This document shows positions 45,052 to 53,753 of a DNA stretch of 64,000 bases, one piece after another (position 1 is the stretch's first letter; every line of letters starts with the position of its first letter). The notes under the pieces are model-generated. The model ran no database searches. It saw only the letters and a program-made list of their open reading frames with translations, and was not told the origin of the DNA. The position numbers and the translations under genes were made by a program. The DNA lies in the NCBI RefSeq assembly GCF_050281185.1, contig NZ_JBNNWS010000006.1, positions 215,116 through 279,115 of the forward strand, written 5' to 3'. This DNA comes from Heyndrickxia sp050281185. GTDB taxonomy: Bacteria > Bacillota > Bacilli > Bacillales > Bacillaceae_C.

Positions 45052-46037
45052 GAAAAGTAGCAATTATTACTAGTGGCGGAGATGCAAGTGGGATTAATGC
45101 TGTGCTTGAAGGATTTCTTACAAACGAAGAAATTGAATTATGGGGATTTCATGGTGGGTTCGACGGGATATGTGAAACTGATCCATATAGGTTAACTAAA
45201 AAAATGGTAAAGGAACATATCAATACAGGAAATGCTTTATTACGTACATCAAGATCTCAGAGAACTTTTTCAAAAGAAGGTAGATCAGAAATAATAAGTA
45301 AATTAAAAGAAAAAGATTTTGAGATGTTAGTTGTTTGTGGCGGTGAGGGTTCAGGTAAAGGGGCGAGCCTTTTATCAAAAGAAGGAATGAATACTTTATT
45401 AGTACCTATGACAATTGATAACAATATTTATGGCACTGACTACACTGTCGGCTACCATACAGCTTGTAACTATATTGCAGATGCAGTGAGGAGATTACGT
45501 CAAACTGGAATGAATTTACCTGATCGTATTTTTATGGTGGAAACATTTGGGGGTAATTCAGGACAATTGGCATTAGGCGGAGCAATAACAGGAGGTGCTG
45601 ATTATGTTTTACTCCCTGAGCAACCAATTGACATGGAGAAATTATTATTTAGAGCGAAAGAATGTATTGAGAAACAAGGGCAATTTATTGTATTAAATTG
45701 TGAATCCAATACCTTAAATGGTAAGTGGGTACGTGGAAAACAAGGGGCAAGTTTTGAAATAGGAGAAGCTCTTGAGAAAGTTTTGAATAATCGTGTGAGA
45801 TATTCCATTTTGGGATATACCCAACGAGCAGGCGATGCAATAGGGTCAGATGTAGTGGATGCAATAAAGATTGGGATAGCTGTTGCTGAAGAAATTGTAA
45901 AAGGTACCACAGATGTGATGATAGGCCTTATAGACGGAAAGGCAGTACGAGTTCCTTTAGAAGATGTATTTAGTAAAACAAAGGAGTTAATAGCAACAAA
46001 TAAATATATAGCTCAAAAAATGAAAATTATTGATTAA
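45048..46037 (+). CDS. 6-phosphofructokinase-like sugar-phosphate kinase
   Basis: 329 residues of the PfkA family. TSGGDASGINAV (residues 8-19), CGGEGSGKGAS with Gly101 (the ATP-type residue in place of the PPi-type Asp) and METFGG-like VETFGGNSGQLAL are clear. Two active-site positions differ from PfkA: GGDGS is GGEGS (Glu100), and TIDND is TIDNN (Asn126), while the catalytic base Asp124 is kept. It likely phosphorylates a hexose monophosphate or a related acid to a bisphosphate for the aldolase in the same operon. It is not the housekeeping Pfk by context. Four-base overlap with the regulator. Confidence 0.85.
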   Translation: MRKVAIITSGGDASGINAVLEGFLTNEEIELWGFHGGFDGICETDPYRLTKKMVKEHINTGNALLRTSRSQRTFSKEGRSEIISKLKEKDFEMLVVCGGEGSGKGASLLSKEGMNTLLVPMTIDNNIYGTDYTVGYHTACNYIADAVRRLRQTGMNLPDRIFMVETFGGNSGQLALGGAITGGADYVLLPEQPIDMEKLLFRAKECIEKQGQFIVLNCESNTLNGKWVRGKQGASFEIGEALEKVLNNRVRYSILGYTQRAGDAIGSDVVDAIKIGIAVAEEIVKGTTDVMIGLIDGKAVRVPLEDVFSKTKELIATNKYIAQKMKIID

Positions 46038-46050
46038 GGGAGAGTGTGAC

Positions 46051-46359
46051 ATGAAAAAAGTAAATATCTTATTTGTATGTGGAGCAGGTTTAGGAAGTAG
46101 TTTTGCTTGTCAAATGGCAGCAGAAGATGTGTTAAATAAGCTAGGTGTAGATGCAAAATTAGACCATAGTGATATTTCTTCTGCAGTATCATTAAAGCCG
46201 GATATCATCATTACCGCACAAAATTTTCAATCACAATTTGAGAAATTCTCAGTTGATCCTAATCAAACGACAATTGTTTATTTGAGAAATATTGTATCTA
46301 AGCAAGAGATAGAAGAAAAAGTCACTCCGGTATTAAAAGAAAAAGGGATTTTAGCTTAA
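46051..46359 (+). CDS. PTS EIIB, ascorbate/UlaB type
   Basis: 102 residues from ATG 46051 (AAGGGAGAG upstream). The phosphorylated cysteine is Cys10 in ILFVCGAGLGSSFACQM, the P-loop of the GatB/UlaB family, and the rest has the expected four-strand alternation ending KVTPVLKEKGI. It takes phosphate from an EIIA and passes it to the sugar carried by the EIIC gene 29 bp downstream. Confidence 0.88.
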   Translation: MKKVNILFVCGAGLGSSFACQMAAEDVLNKLGVDAKLDHSDISSAVSLKPDIIITAQNFQSQFEKFSVDPNQTTIVYLRNIVSKQEIEEKVTPVLKEKGILA

Positions 46360-46388
46360 TACAGTCAAAGAGGGGTGGAGATATATAA

Positions 46389-47678
46389 ATGAGTGTGATT
46401 AATTTTATTATCCAAAATATTTTAACACAGGCATCAGTCACAATCGCATTAATTGCCATGTTGGGATTGATTTTGCAAAAGAAATCATTTGGACAAGTAA
46501 TTTCAGGTTCGTTAAAAACGATGTTGGGATTTATGGTGTTGTCAGCAGGTTCCAGTATTATCGTTGGTAGTTTAACTTATTTTGGTAAGATTTTCAAAGA
46601 AGGTTTCCATATGCAAGGGATTATTCCTTCGATTGAAGCTATTAACGGTCAGGCAATGAATGAGTTAGGTCTGGGCCGTGATATTGCATTAACCTTCTTA
46701 GCTATTTTTATTTTTAATATTTTAATTGCACGGTTCACGAAATGGAAATACATCTTTTTAACTGGTCAGGCTATTCTTTGGATGGCTACTATGACAACGG
46801 TGTTTGGTTACTTTGCTGGTTTACGTGGTGTTGTATTGATTTTAGTAGGCGGTTTTATTGGGGGCATTTTTGCAGTAGCTATGCCAGCGATTGCACAGCC
46901 TTTTGTTCGTAAGATTACTGGTATGGATGAACTAGCTTTAGGACATTTCTGTACAATCGGGTATGTATTTGAAGCGGGTGTTGCTAAACTTTTTGGTGAA
47001 AAAGGGGAAAAGAAAAAGTCAATAGAAGACTTAAAATTACCTAAACAATTAGAGTTTTTACAAGACACTTATCTATCAGTGATGGTAGTTATGGTTCCGC
47101 TTTTTGTCATCACAGCGGCATTTGCAGGTGAAAAGTTTGGTTCTACATTATCAGGTGACACCAACTATTTAATGTTTGCGTTTTTACAATCTATCCAATT
47201 CGTTGTAGGGGTATATGTATTATTATCAGGGGTTCGCTTATTGCTAGGTGAAATTGTTCCAGCATTTAGAGGAATTGCAATGCGATTAGTTCCGAACGCA
47301 GTTCCTGCATTGGATTGTCCAGTACTGTTTCCATATAGTCCTAATGCAGTAATTTTAGGATTTATCACGACTACTATAGGTTCTATTATTGCAATGTTTG
47401 TGCTACCTACGTTTGGTTTGGCAATGATCTTACCAGGTATGCTTACAAACTTCTTTGCGGGTGGTACCGCTGGTATCTTTGGTAATTTAACAGGTGGACG
47501 CCGAGGGGCAATTATCGGTGGTATTGCACATGGTTTCTTCATTGCGTTATTACCAGCATTATTAGTAACTATATTTAATTCTATGGGATTTGTTAATGCA
47601 ACTGCTACAGATGTAGATACAGTAACAGCAGCATTACTTTATGCATGGTTAATTGGTCCAATCTTAAAGGCATTTTAA
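46389..47678 (+). CDS. PTS EIIC, ascorbate/UlaA (SgaT) type
   Basis: 429 residues with about 11 membrane helices. FGQVISGSLKTMLGFMVLS near residue 34, MPAIAQPFVRKITGMDELALGH split over a loop near 160, and the paired repeat FRGIAMRLVPNAVPALDCP near 300 fit the UlaA fold. UlaA carries L-ascorbate in enteric bacteria, but UlaA-like proteins outside that group serve other substrates. The absence of UlaG, UlaD, UlaE and UlaF and the presence of a kinase and an aldolase argue for a different sugar here. Confidence 0.88.
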   Translation: MSVINFIIQNILTQASVTIALIAMLGLILQKKSFGQVISGSLKTMLGFMVLSAGSSIIVGSLTYFGKIFKEGFHMQGIIPSIEAINGQAMNELGLGRDIALTFLAIFIFNILIARFTKWKYIFLTGQAILWMATMTTVFGYFAGLRGVVLILVGGFIGGIFAVAMPAIAQPFVRKITGMDELALGHFCTIGYVFEAGVAKLFGEKGEKKKSIEDLKLPKQLEFLQDTYLSVMVVMVPLFVITAAFAGEKFGSTLSGDTNYLMFAFLQSIQFVVGVYVLLSGVRLLLGEIVPAFRGIAMRLVPNAVPALDCPVLFPYSPNAVILGFITTTIGSIIAMFVLPTFGLAMILPGMLTNFFAGGTAGIFGNLTGGRRGAIIGGIAHGFFIALLPALLVTIFNSMGFVNATATDVDTVTAALLYAWLIGPILKAF

Positions 47679-47708
47679 GATATTCGAAAGTGGAAAGGAG
47701 GTTTAGTA

Positions 47709-48107
47709 ATGTTTGGTTTTGGTAAGAAAAAAGATAAAAAAGCAACAAAAGAAGTGATAGAAGAAACTGTGTTAACAGAGGAACAAAAAGAAGAATTATT
47801 ACGTTCCATCTCCGAGAAGAAAGAAGAAATAGATAATGTAGATGGCGAGGAACAAGCAAATATTTATGAAGAGATTGGAATAGCGTTTAGTACACTTGGT
47901 GAAGTAGACAATGCCATTGATGCATTAGAAAAAAGTATTAAAACGAAAAAATCTGTAGGTGATGGTTACAAAACTTTATTAAAACTGTATAACAAGAAAC
48001 GTGCAGAAGCAGCAAAAGCAAATGATGAAGAATCATTACAACTATATCTAAAGAAAATTGATCAAATGATGCAAGTTTCTAAAGATGTTATTCGAGGTGT
48101 GAAATAA
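47709..48107 (+). CDS. Small TPR-like helical protein of the PTS operon
   Basis: 132 residues, AAGGAGG 7 bp before the ATG. A basic head (MFGFGKKKDKKATK), an acidic helix, then a TPR-like helix pair (ANIYEEIGIAFSTLGEVDNA, IDALEKSIKTKK). No enzyme motif. It lies between the EIIC and aldolase genes, so it may act as an adaptor for proteins of this operon. I do not know a described function for it. Confidence 0.75.
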   Translation: MFGFGKKKDKKATKEVIEETVLTEEQKEELLRSISEKKEEIDNVDGEEQANIYEEIGIAFSTLGEVDNAIDALEKSIKTKKSVGDGYKTLLKLYNKKRAEAAKANDEESLQLYLKKIDQMMQVSKDVIRGVK

Positions 48108-48137
48108 GAGTTTAGTATAAAGGGAGAAGAATAGTTC

Positions 48138-48998
48138 ATGTATACAACATTAAAAGAAGTAACAAGTAGGGCAGAAGAATTAAATTTTACAGTTGGTGCA
48201 TTTAATACACATAATTTAGAGATGTTACCCAGTTTGATACATGCAGCAAAAGAGCAAGGGGCACCGATTATTATTCAAACAAGCATTGATACCGCGAAAT
48301 ATATTGGCCACGAAAATCTAGTTGCAATATGTAAATCTATGGCTACAAAAAATATGGTAGATGTGGTTTTGCATTTGGATCATGCAAGAGAATTTGATGA
48401 TATTAAAGAGGCTATCGACAAAGGGTATACATCAGTGATGTTTGATGGTTCTCATTTACCATTTAAAGAAAATATTATGAAGACACGGGCAGTAGTCGAA
48501 TATGCACACAAACATGGTGTATCAGTAGAGGGTGAAATAGGAACGATTGGTGGTACTGAAGAAGGGATTCATGTAGATGAGGATAATAAGGTATATACCG
48601 ATCCAAAAGATGCTGTAGAGTTTGTAAAAGCAACAGGGGTAGATGCTTTAGCTATTGCAATTGGAACTAATCATGGTCAGTATAAATCTAAAACAGAAGT
48701 AAATATTCCTCTATTAAAAGAAATCAATGCGTTAGTAGATGTGCCATTAGTTATTCATGGGGGCACAGGTGTTAATGAAAAGGATATTCATAAATTAATT
48801 GATAATGGGATTCGTAAATTTAATGTAGGCACTGAATTATTAGTAGCATGGACGAAAAAAGCGAAAGAAACATTTGGGGAAACAAAAGAAAATAAATCAT
48901 TACGTCATAATATCATTCCATGTAATGATGCAGTAAAAGAAATCGTAAAACATAAAATTGGTATCTTTATGAATAAAGAAGATCTCATCAATAAATAA
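48138..48998 (+). CDS. Class II fructose/tagatose-bisphosphate aldolase family
   Basis: 286 residues. FTVGAFNTHNLEMLPSLIHA at the N-terminus, the zinc ligands in LHLDHAREFDDI (His near 81) and VEGEIGTIGGTEEG, and VIHGGTGVNEKDI with the second zinc His are the FbaA/GatY motifs. It splits a ketose 1,6-bisphosphate into dihydroxyacetone phosphate and glyceraldehyde 3-phosphate, the expected step after the PFK-like kinase. Start ATG with AAAGGGAGAAG upstream. Confidence 0.92.
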   Translation: MYTTLKEVTSRAEELNFTVGAFNTHNLEMLPSLIHAAKEQGAPIIIQTSIDTAKYIGHENLVAICKSMATKNMVDVVLHLDHAREFDDIKEAIDKGYTSVMFDGSHLPFKENIMKTRAVVEYAHKHGVSVEGEIGTIGGTEEGIHVDEDNKVYTDPKDAVEFVKATGVDALAIAIGTNHGQYKSKTEVNIPLLKEINALVDVPLVIHGGTGVNEKDIHKLIDNGIRKFNVGTELLVAWTKKAKETFGETKENKSLRHNIIPCNDAVKEIVKHKIGIFMNKEDLINK

Positions 48999-49103
48999 TT
49001 GAGTTAGTTGTTCCCCTAAGGGATAGAGAAGTTGTGGATAATAAGGAGAGTACGGGGGATTCCTTGTACTCTTCTTTATTCGTTAGTTTTTGAGGTGATT
49101 ACT

Positions 49104-49712
49104 ATGAATAAAGTCTTGATATTATTAGCAGGTTTACCGGGAACAGGGAAAACCTACTTGAGTAATATCGTCAAGAAAAAATTCGGTGAATTTAATATCC
49201 TTTCTCAGGATGAACTGAAAGAATATTATTGTGATGTGTATGGATTTAAAAATTTAGAAGAAAAGCAGGAAGTAGAAAAAATAGCATGGGCGAAGTACTA
49301 TGAAATTATGGAACAACAAATGCAAGTAGGTAGTAATATTATGTCTGATTATCCTTTTAGTCAGAAACAGAAGCCTAATATTCTGCAATTAGTAGAAAGA
49401 TATGGTCATAAGGTTGTTACTATTCGGTTAATAGCAGATTTAGATGTATTGTTTGAACGTCAAAAAGAGCGAGATTTGGACCCAACAAGGCATTTAAGTC
49501 ATATTGTAACTTCTTACAAAAAGGGTGATTATTTAGCTGATAGAAGTAAAGCAGATAATTTATTAACCTATGAAGAATTTATAAAAAGATGTACAACAAG
49601 AGGATATGAAACGTTTGTATTAGGGAAATTATATGAAGTAGATGTAACAGATTATACAAAAGTGGATTATTTTAAGTTGTTGGAAGATATAAGACTATGG
49701 ATGAAAATATAG
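49104..49712 (+). CDS. P-loop kinase/ATPase (AAA_33-like), last gene of the PTS operon
   Basis: 202 residues from ATG 49104 (GAGGTGAT upstream; the frame opens earlier without a site). Walker A is ILLAGLPGTGKTYLS at residues 6-20. NILSQDELKEYY and the lid-like RQKERDLDPTRH follow, a pattern of small-molecule kinases such as shikimate-, polynucleotide- or sugar-kinase-like AAA_33 proteins. It may phosphorylate an intermediate of the pathway. Substrate not identified. It is 106 bp after the aldolase gene with no terminator between them. Confidence 0.8.
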   Translation: MNKVLILLAGLPGTGKTYLSNIVKKKFGEFNILSQDELKEYYCDVYGFKNLEEKQEVEKIAWAKYYEIMEQQMQVGSNIMSDYPFSQKQKPNILQLVERYGHKVVTIRLIADLDVLFERQKERDLDPTRHLSHIVTSYKKGDYLADRSKADNLLTYEEFIKRCTTRGYETFVLGKLYEVDVTDYTKVDYFKLLEDIRLWMKI

Positions 49713-49740
49713 TGTGAACTTATAATTCCATTTGAAATAG

Positions 49741-49812
49741 GTGGACACAGGGACGGTTCTCTTGTCCCATTTTTTCATTAAATCGGGACAATGGACCTTA
49801 CCCCATGTTCCT
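49741..49812 (+). repeat. GGGAC element, two-hairpin copy
   Basis: GGGACGGTTCTCTTGTCCC followed by T6, then CGGGACAATGGACC and TTACCCCATGTTCC. Located 29 bp after the P-loop kinase gene. Confidence 0.88.
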
Positions 49813-49825
49813 GCTGAATCGAAGT

Positions 49826-49857
49826 AAGAGTGATGAGTAAATCGTCGCTCTTTTTTA
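49826..49857 (+). terminator. Terminator of the PTS operon
   Basis: AAGAGTGATGA GTAAA TCGTCGCTCTT, stem with two G-T pairs, followed by T6. Confidence 0.75.
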
Positions 49858-50150
49858 TTTGAAGGCTGTTTTCGTAAAGATTGTTGCTTTTCGTAAATAG
49901 CTCAATACTTAATTAAACTGGTTTTGTGCTCTTTTCTCCATCCCGTACTTATTATATAAGTGCAAAAACAACCGTAAAAATCCTACCAGATATTTACTGC
50001 GTAAAATCTCAGCCGATTTTTACTTTGTTACAAATAGCAACAAAGTATTAGAAAAGAACCTATTTGAAAAACAAACAAAACTACCACTCTTTTTGCCTGT
50101 ACAAGTCAACCGATACTTTCATTTTATATATTAAAGGAGAATGATAGATT
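49858..50150. other. Intergenic region before the lysozyme gene
   Basis: No gene seen. TTTTCGTAAATAGC at 49888-49901 recurs near 53405 in another gap, and TTTTCGTAAAGA lies just before it, so a second low-copy repeat may exist. The last 40 bp hold AAAGGAGAATG before the ATG of the GH25 gene. Confidence 0.35.
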
Positions 50151-50939
50151 ATGAAATGGATAGACATTTCTCATTATCAAAATGAAAGTGGAAAAATTGA
50201 CTGGAACAAAGTAAAGGCTGACGGTGTGGAAGGTGTTATGGTTAAAGCAACTGAAGGTATCACTTGGACGGATAAATACTTTTATGAAAACGTAAAAGAT
50301 GCTAGATCAGCCGGACTATATGTTGGAGCATACCATTATACCTATGCTGATACTGTTGAAATTGCAGAAAAAGAAGCTGCTTTTTTCTTGAATTATATAA
50401 AAGGATTAAAGTTAGACGTTGTATCCCTTGATGCAGAATATCCTAAAGCGAAAGGCAATCTATCTGTTGTTATAAACGCCTTTATGGGAAGAATCAAAGA
50501 TCGAGCTAACAAGGTATGGCTGTACACTTATCCTTATTGGGCGAAAGACCATTTAGATAAGTCAGTGACAAAATGGGATTTGTGGATCGCTCATTACGGA
50601 GTCGATAAACCTACGCTTTTTTATTGGGATAAATATGTAGCTTGGCAATATACCAGTACTGGAAAGATAAATGGGATTGTTGGTGAAGTTGACGTAAATA
50701 AAGTATTAGTTGGTTTTCAAGGATCTTCTAATCCACCTATTAATAATAATGATATGTACAAGGTTAATAAAGCTGTAAGTGGATACTTTACAGCAGCAGA
50801 TGCCAAAGCCAAGAAAAATAAAATGACAACAGTAAAACCAGGCACATACTATGTCTATAACAAATCTGCTGGAATGATAAATGTTACTACTCAAAAAGGT
50901 GTGCCAGGCAGCTGGATTAACCCAGCGGATAATAAATAG
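50151..50939 (+). CDS. GH25 lysozyme (N-acetylmuramidase) with C-terminal SH3-like extension
   Basis: 262 residues. GH25 barrel with Asp5 in WIDISHYQ, Asp94 and Glu96 in VSLDAEYP, and DLWIAHYG; these match the catalytic positions of the family. It hydrolyses the beta-1,4 bond between MurNAc and GlcNAc. The tail (YKVNKAVSGYFTAADAKA, TVKPGTYYVYNKSAGM) looks like a small SH3-type wall-binding domain of phage endolysins. There is no signal peptide, so release would need a holin, lysis or another route. No phage genes are adjacent, so it may be a prophage leftover. Confidence 0.9.
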   Translation: MKWIDISHYQNESGKIDWNKVKADGVEGVMVKATEGITWTDKYFYENVKDARSAGLYVGAYHYTYADTVEIAEKEAAFFLNYIKGLKLDVVSLDAEYPKAKGNLSVVINAFMGRIKDRANKVWLYTYPYWAKDHLDKSVTKWDLWIAHYGVDKPTLFYWDKYVAWQYTSTGKINGIVGEVDVNKVLVGFQGSSNPPINNNDMYKVNKAVSGYFTAADAKAKKNKMTTVKPGTYYVYNKSAGMINVTTQKGVPGSWINPADNK

Positions 50940-51024
50940 GGACGAGGGACGGCTCTCTTGTCCCGTTTTTTGCATTAAATTGGGATGTCGAGCCTGGGAC
51001 AATGGACCAGACCCTACGTCCCGG
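50939..51024 (+). repeat. GGGAC element, two-hairpin copy
   Basis: GGGACGGCTCTCTTGTCCCG, T6, then a 15 base insert and GGGACAATGGACCAGACCC with TACGTCCC. It overlaps the last base of the lysozyme stop codon. Confidence 0.88.
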
Positions 51025-51037
51025 CTTTTTTTATTTT

Positions 51038-51064
51038 AACATGACATTACGTGTCATGTTTTAT
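51038..51064. terminator. Inverted repeat, terminator or operator
   Basis: AACATGACA TTACG TGTCATGTT is a perfect 9 bp stem followed by TTATT. It lies 70 bp before the DHFR-like gene and 100 bp after the lysozyme gene, so either role is possible. Confidence 0.5.
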
Positions 51065-51132
51065 TGTTAATATAGTTAATACCTTATGTGTGATCAATAA
51101 GGCATATTCAATAGAAATATAGGAGGGAAATT

Positions 51133-51663
51133 ATGCCACGGGAAGTTGTTTTATTTATTGGGACTAGTTTAGATGGATTTATTGCCAAAGAGGATGATAA
51201 TTTGCAATGGCTGGAAGAAACAGAGGGAGAAGGTGACAATGGATATACAGAGATGTATCAATCGATTGATACTACGATTATGGGAAAGAGAACGTATGAT
51301 TATGTAATGGAACATTCAGAAACATTTCCGTATCCTGATAAAAAGTGTTACGTTTTTACCACTTCTGAAAAAGGTTCAAATGAATATGTGGAATTTGTAA
51401 ATGAAGATGTAGTAGCGTTTACAAAAAAGTTAAAAGAACAAGAAGGTTCGAAAATATGGATGGTTGGTGGGGCTAGTATACTTGATGCTTTTATAAAAGA
51501 AAATTTAATTGATGAGTATATTATTACTGTCACACCTCATATATTGGGTTCTGGTATTCCGTTGTTTAAAGAAAAGAATCCACAAATAGATTTAATTTTA
51601 CTAAATACAAAACGTTATGGACAGTTTGTACAATTACATTATAAGGTGAGACAAGGGAAGTAG
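51133..51663 (+). CDS. Dihydrofolate reductase/RibD C-terminal family protein
   Basis: 176 residues. FIGTSLDGFIAKEDDNLQWL, TTIMGKRTYDYV and IWMVGGASILDAFIKENLID are the signatures of the YyaP/YwjB-like DHFR family, NADPH-dependent reductases of uncertain substrate. ATG with AGGAGGG upstream. It is a single gene with a terminator 45 bp downstream. It is not the housekeeping FolA, which has a different N-terminus. Confidence 0.9.
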   Translation: MPREVVLFIGTSLDGFIAKEDDNLQWLEETEGEGDNGYTEMYQSIDTTIMGKRTYDYVMEHSETFPYPDKKCYVFTTSEKGSNEYVEFVNEDVVAFTKKLKEQEGSKIWMVGGASILDAFIKENLIDEYIITVTPHILGSGIPLFKEKNPQIDLILLNTKRYGQFVQLHYKVRQGK

Positions 51664-51707
51664 TAGTTTTCTCTTGCCGAACAGGATTTGTAAAACGTAT
51701 TTCATTT

Positions 51708-51740
51708 AGCTCATTCCTTTAATTAGGGATGGGCTTTTTA
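51708..51740 (+). terminator. Terminator of the DHFR-like gene
   Basis: AGCTCATTCC and GGGATGGGCT pair around TTTAATTA, followed by T5. Confidence 0.65.
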
Positions 51741-51770
51741 TAACGTTTAGAGTTCAGATTTCTCTTTGTA

Positions 51771-51887
51771 GGGAAGCAGGGCGGTTCTCCTGTCCCGATT
51801 TTTCTAATTAGATTGGGCCAGCCTGGGACAATGGACCTGACCCCGCGTCCCACCAAACCGGTACAGTGGACCCGACCAAATGTTCCT
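51771..51887 (+). repeat. GGGAC element, extended copy
   Basis: GGGCGGTTCTCCTGTCCCG, a T-rich middle, GGGACAATGGACCTGACCCC with GCGTCCC, then a third, more decayed half (GGTACAGTGGACCCGACC). It lies just before the histidine kinase gene and would overlap that gene's longest possible frame. Confidence 0.85.
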
Positions 51888-51999
51888 GAAAAATAGAAAA
51901 CTAACTATTTTTATTTTTGAAAAAACTGTATATAATTATCTTAATCTCTTTTCCTTTACTGCTTTAATGACAATTAAATTGAATTTAGGGGCGTTGTGC

Positions 52000-53256
52000 A
52001 TGGGGATATCGACACTATTATTAAATGCGTTCATTATCATCATTTGTATTTTTTGCTATCAAATCTTTTGGTTAGATAAATGTAGAAAAAAAGCGCGTAA
52101 TAATGTGTTCATTTCTTTTCTTTCATCTATTGCAATTGTTCTTTGTATGACGTTCCCTTTCAGTCTTCAGTCGGGTTATATCTTTGATTTACGGCTTATT
52201 CCAGTTCTTTTAGCCGTACTCTATGGTGGTTTTAGGCCATTTATCTTCATTACTTTTTTCTATCTTTCTTACCGTTTTTTCTTAGGTGGAAACGGAATTT
52301 TCCCTTCAGTTATCGTACATTTTATTAATACTTCCATTATTTTAGGATTTCGATATTTTCAATGGAATAATATGAAAAAAAGAAAAATATTGTTCGGTAC
52401 ACTGCTCACTTTTCTCTGTACTATTCTCTTTTCCATATTTGCTTTTATGAACGAAATACGGATAAGAGGTACATTAGATGTTGAGTGTATTTATTTTTTA
52501 ACCAATTTTATCGTAATCAATACCCTTACTGCTTTGCTGTCACTTTATCTTATTGAGGGAATGATAGAAAGGTATAAAATGAAAGAAAAAATTCAGCGTG
52601 CAGAAAAATTCTTTGTTACTAGTGAATTAGCAGCTGCTATTGCCCACGAAATACGAAATCCATTGACCGCGGTATATGGATTTATTCAATTGTTTAATAA
52701 AATCGAAATCACTGAAAAACAAAAGAGTGAGTATTTGCAAGTGATGATGACAGAGTTAGAAAAAGTTCAACTCGTTATTAACGATTATTTATCTCTGGTA
52801 AAACCACAAATTCCTATGAAAGAACGATTAGATATTAGGTCCATTGTCCATCAGGTAATAGACGTTATATTGCCGATGGCCAGCCAAAATAATGTTAAAG
52901 TTGAAAGCAATATTATAGGTTCTCTTTATATACATGCCAACACGGTTCATTTAAAACGGTGTTTAATTAACATTGCAAAAAATGGGATTGAAGCCATGTC
53001 AAACGGAGGGATCCTACGAATTAATGTAAAAAAGGTAAAGAATGATATTGTGATTGAGATAATCGATTCAGGAATTGGAATGTCGCCTGAGGAGATTGAT
53101 CGAATCGCTATGCCGCAATATTCTTTAAAAGAAAAAGGAACCGGGATGGGTACTATGATTTCATATAGTATTATTAAAGAATTAAACGGAGATATAGAGA
53201 TTAAAAGCGAAAAAGGGGAGGGGACACAGTTTTCTATTATTATTCCTTCTTCATAA
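52000..53256 (+). CDS. Sensor histidine kinase with 5TM/LytS-YhcK-type sensor (KinB-like)
   Basis: 418 residues from ATG 52000. Five or six membrane helices, with FDLRLIPVLLAVLYGG marking the 5TMR_LYT sensor. Then HisKA with ELAAAIAHEIRNPLTAVYGF, and HATPase_c with N in IAKNGIEAM, DSGIGMSPEEI and GTGMGTMIS. No response regulator is adjacent. An orphan kinase of this design fits the sporulation phosphorelay (KinB-like); this is inference. The longer frame from 51880 begins inside the GGGAC element and is rejected; an AGGGGCG site lies before 52000. Confidence 0.85.
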   Translation: MGISTLLLNAFIIIICIFCYQIFWLDKCRKKARNNVFISFLSSIAIVLCMTFPFSLQSGYIFDLRLIPVLLAVLYGGFRPFIFITFFYLSYRFFLGGNGIFPSVIVHFINTSIILGFRYFQWNNMKKRKILFGTLLTFLCTILFSIFAFMNEIRIRGTLDVECIYFLTNFIVINTLTALLSLYLIEGMIERYKMKEKIQRAEKFFVTSELAAAIAHEIRNPLTAVYGFIQLFNKIEITEKQKSEYLQVMMTELEKVQLVINDYLSLVKPQIPMKERLDIRSIVHQVIDVILPMASQNNVKVESNIIGSLYIHANTVHLKRCLINIAKNGIEAMSNGGILRINVKKVKNDIVIEIIDSGIGMSPEEIDRIAMPQYSLKEKGTGMGTMISYSIIKELNGDIEIKSEKGEGTQFSIIIPSS

Positions 53257-53489
53257 AGAGCTCACGAGGGGGAAAACTGTGACGCACCTTTCTATCTGTG
53301 CTTGAGGGACACTAGTTCAGTTATTAGTGACAAAATGGGATAATTTCTTAAGTTTGCGGACAAAGGTTCCGTTATTTTATAAAAAAGCAGTGATTTCCTG
53401 TGTTTTTTCGTAAATAGCGGACTCAGTGTCCACATAGCCCTTAAATTAGGGGCATTTAATAAAAATAACGGATTCCATGTCCGCTTTTG
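53257..53489. other. Intergenic region between convergent genes
   Basis: No gene. Contains GGACAAAGGTTCCGTTATTT, TTTTTTCGTAAATAGCGGAC and ATAACGGATTCCATGTCCGC, related phrases suggesting an old degenerate repeat. Confidence 0.35.
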
Positions 53490-53527
53490 ATAAAAAAATT
53501 AACGCTCAAAGCGATAATTGAGCGTTA
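53490..53527 (-). terminator. Terminator of rap-phr
   Basis: On the minus strand TAACGCTCAA TTATCGCT TTGAGCGTTA, a perfect 10 bp stem, followed by ATTTTTTTA. It lies 86 bp after the phr stop. Confidence 0.75.
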
Positions 53528-53612
53528 GTATGTGTATGCGTGTGTTATTTAATATTTTTTTAGGTTATTCTCTACATTAACAGTTTTAAACCCAATTGAG
53601 TGCTTTCCGATC

Positions 53613-53753
53613 TTATACCAAATCTTTAGTGGAGTCCGGAACAATTCCGCGCTCTGCATACTGGTTTGTGTGTGATTGATTCTCACTGTAGCCCGCTAGA
53701 ACTCCAAACATAGTTACTAATGCAAATACTCCAAATAACAATTTCTTTTTCAT
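53613..53753 (-). CDS. Phr-type signal peptide precursor
   Basis: 46 residues. MKKKLLFGVFALVTMFGVLA is an export signal, followed by a short polar tail GYSENQSHTNQYAERG and IVPDSTKDLV. Its ATG overlaps the TGA of the rap gene (ATGA), the usual rap-phr coupling. The tail contains ERGIV (residues 34-38), which resembles known Phr pentapeptides with a basic residue at position 2 (CSF is ERGMT, PhrF QRGMI). After export, cleavage and re-import by an oligopeptide permease it should inhibit the Rap. The peptide is internal rather than at the very C-terminus; which residues are released is a prediction. Confidence 0.82.
   Translation of the reverse strand: MKKKLLFGVFALVTMFGVLAGYSENQSHTNQYAERGIVPDSTKDLV

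Noticed and set aside
51880..52000. Longer N-terminus for the histidine kinase
   Set aside because: The first codons come from the GGGAC element, and the ribosome-site-like AGGGGCG precedes the ATG at 52000.
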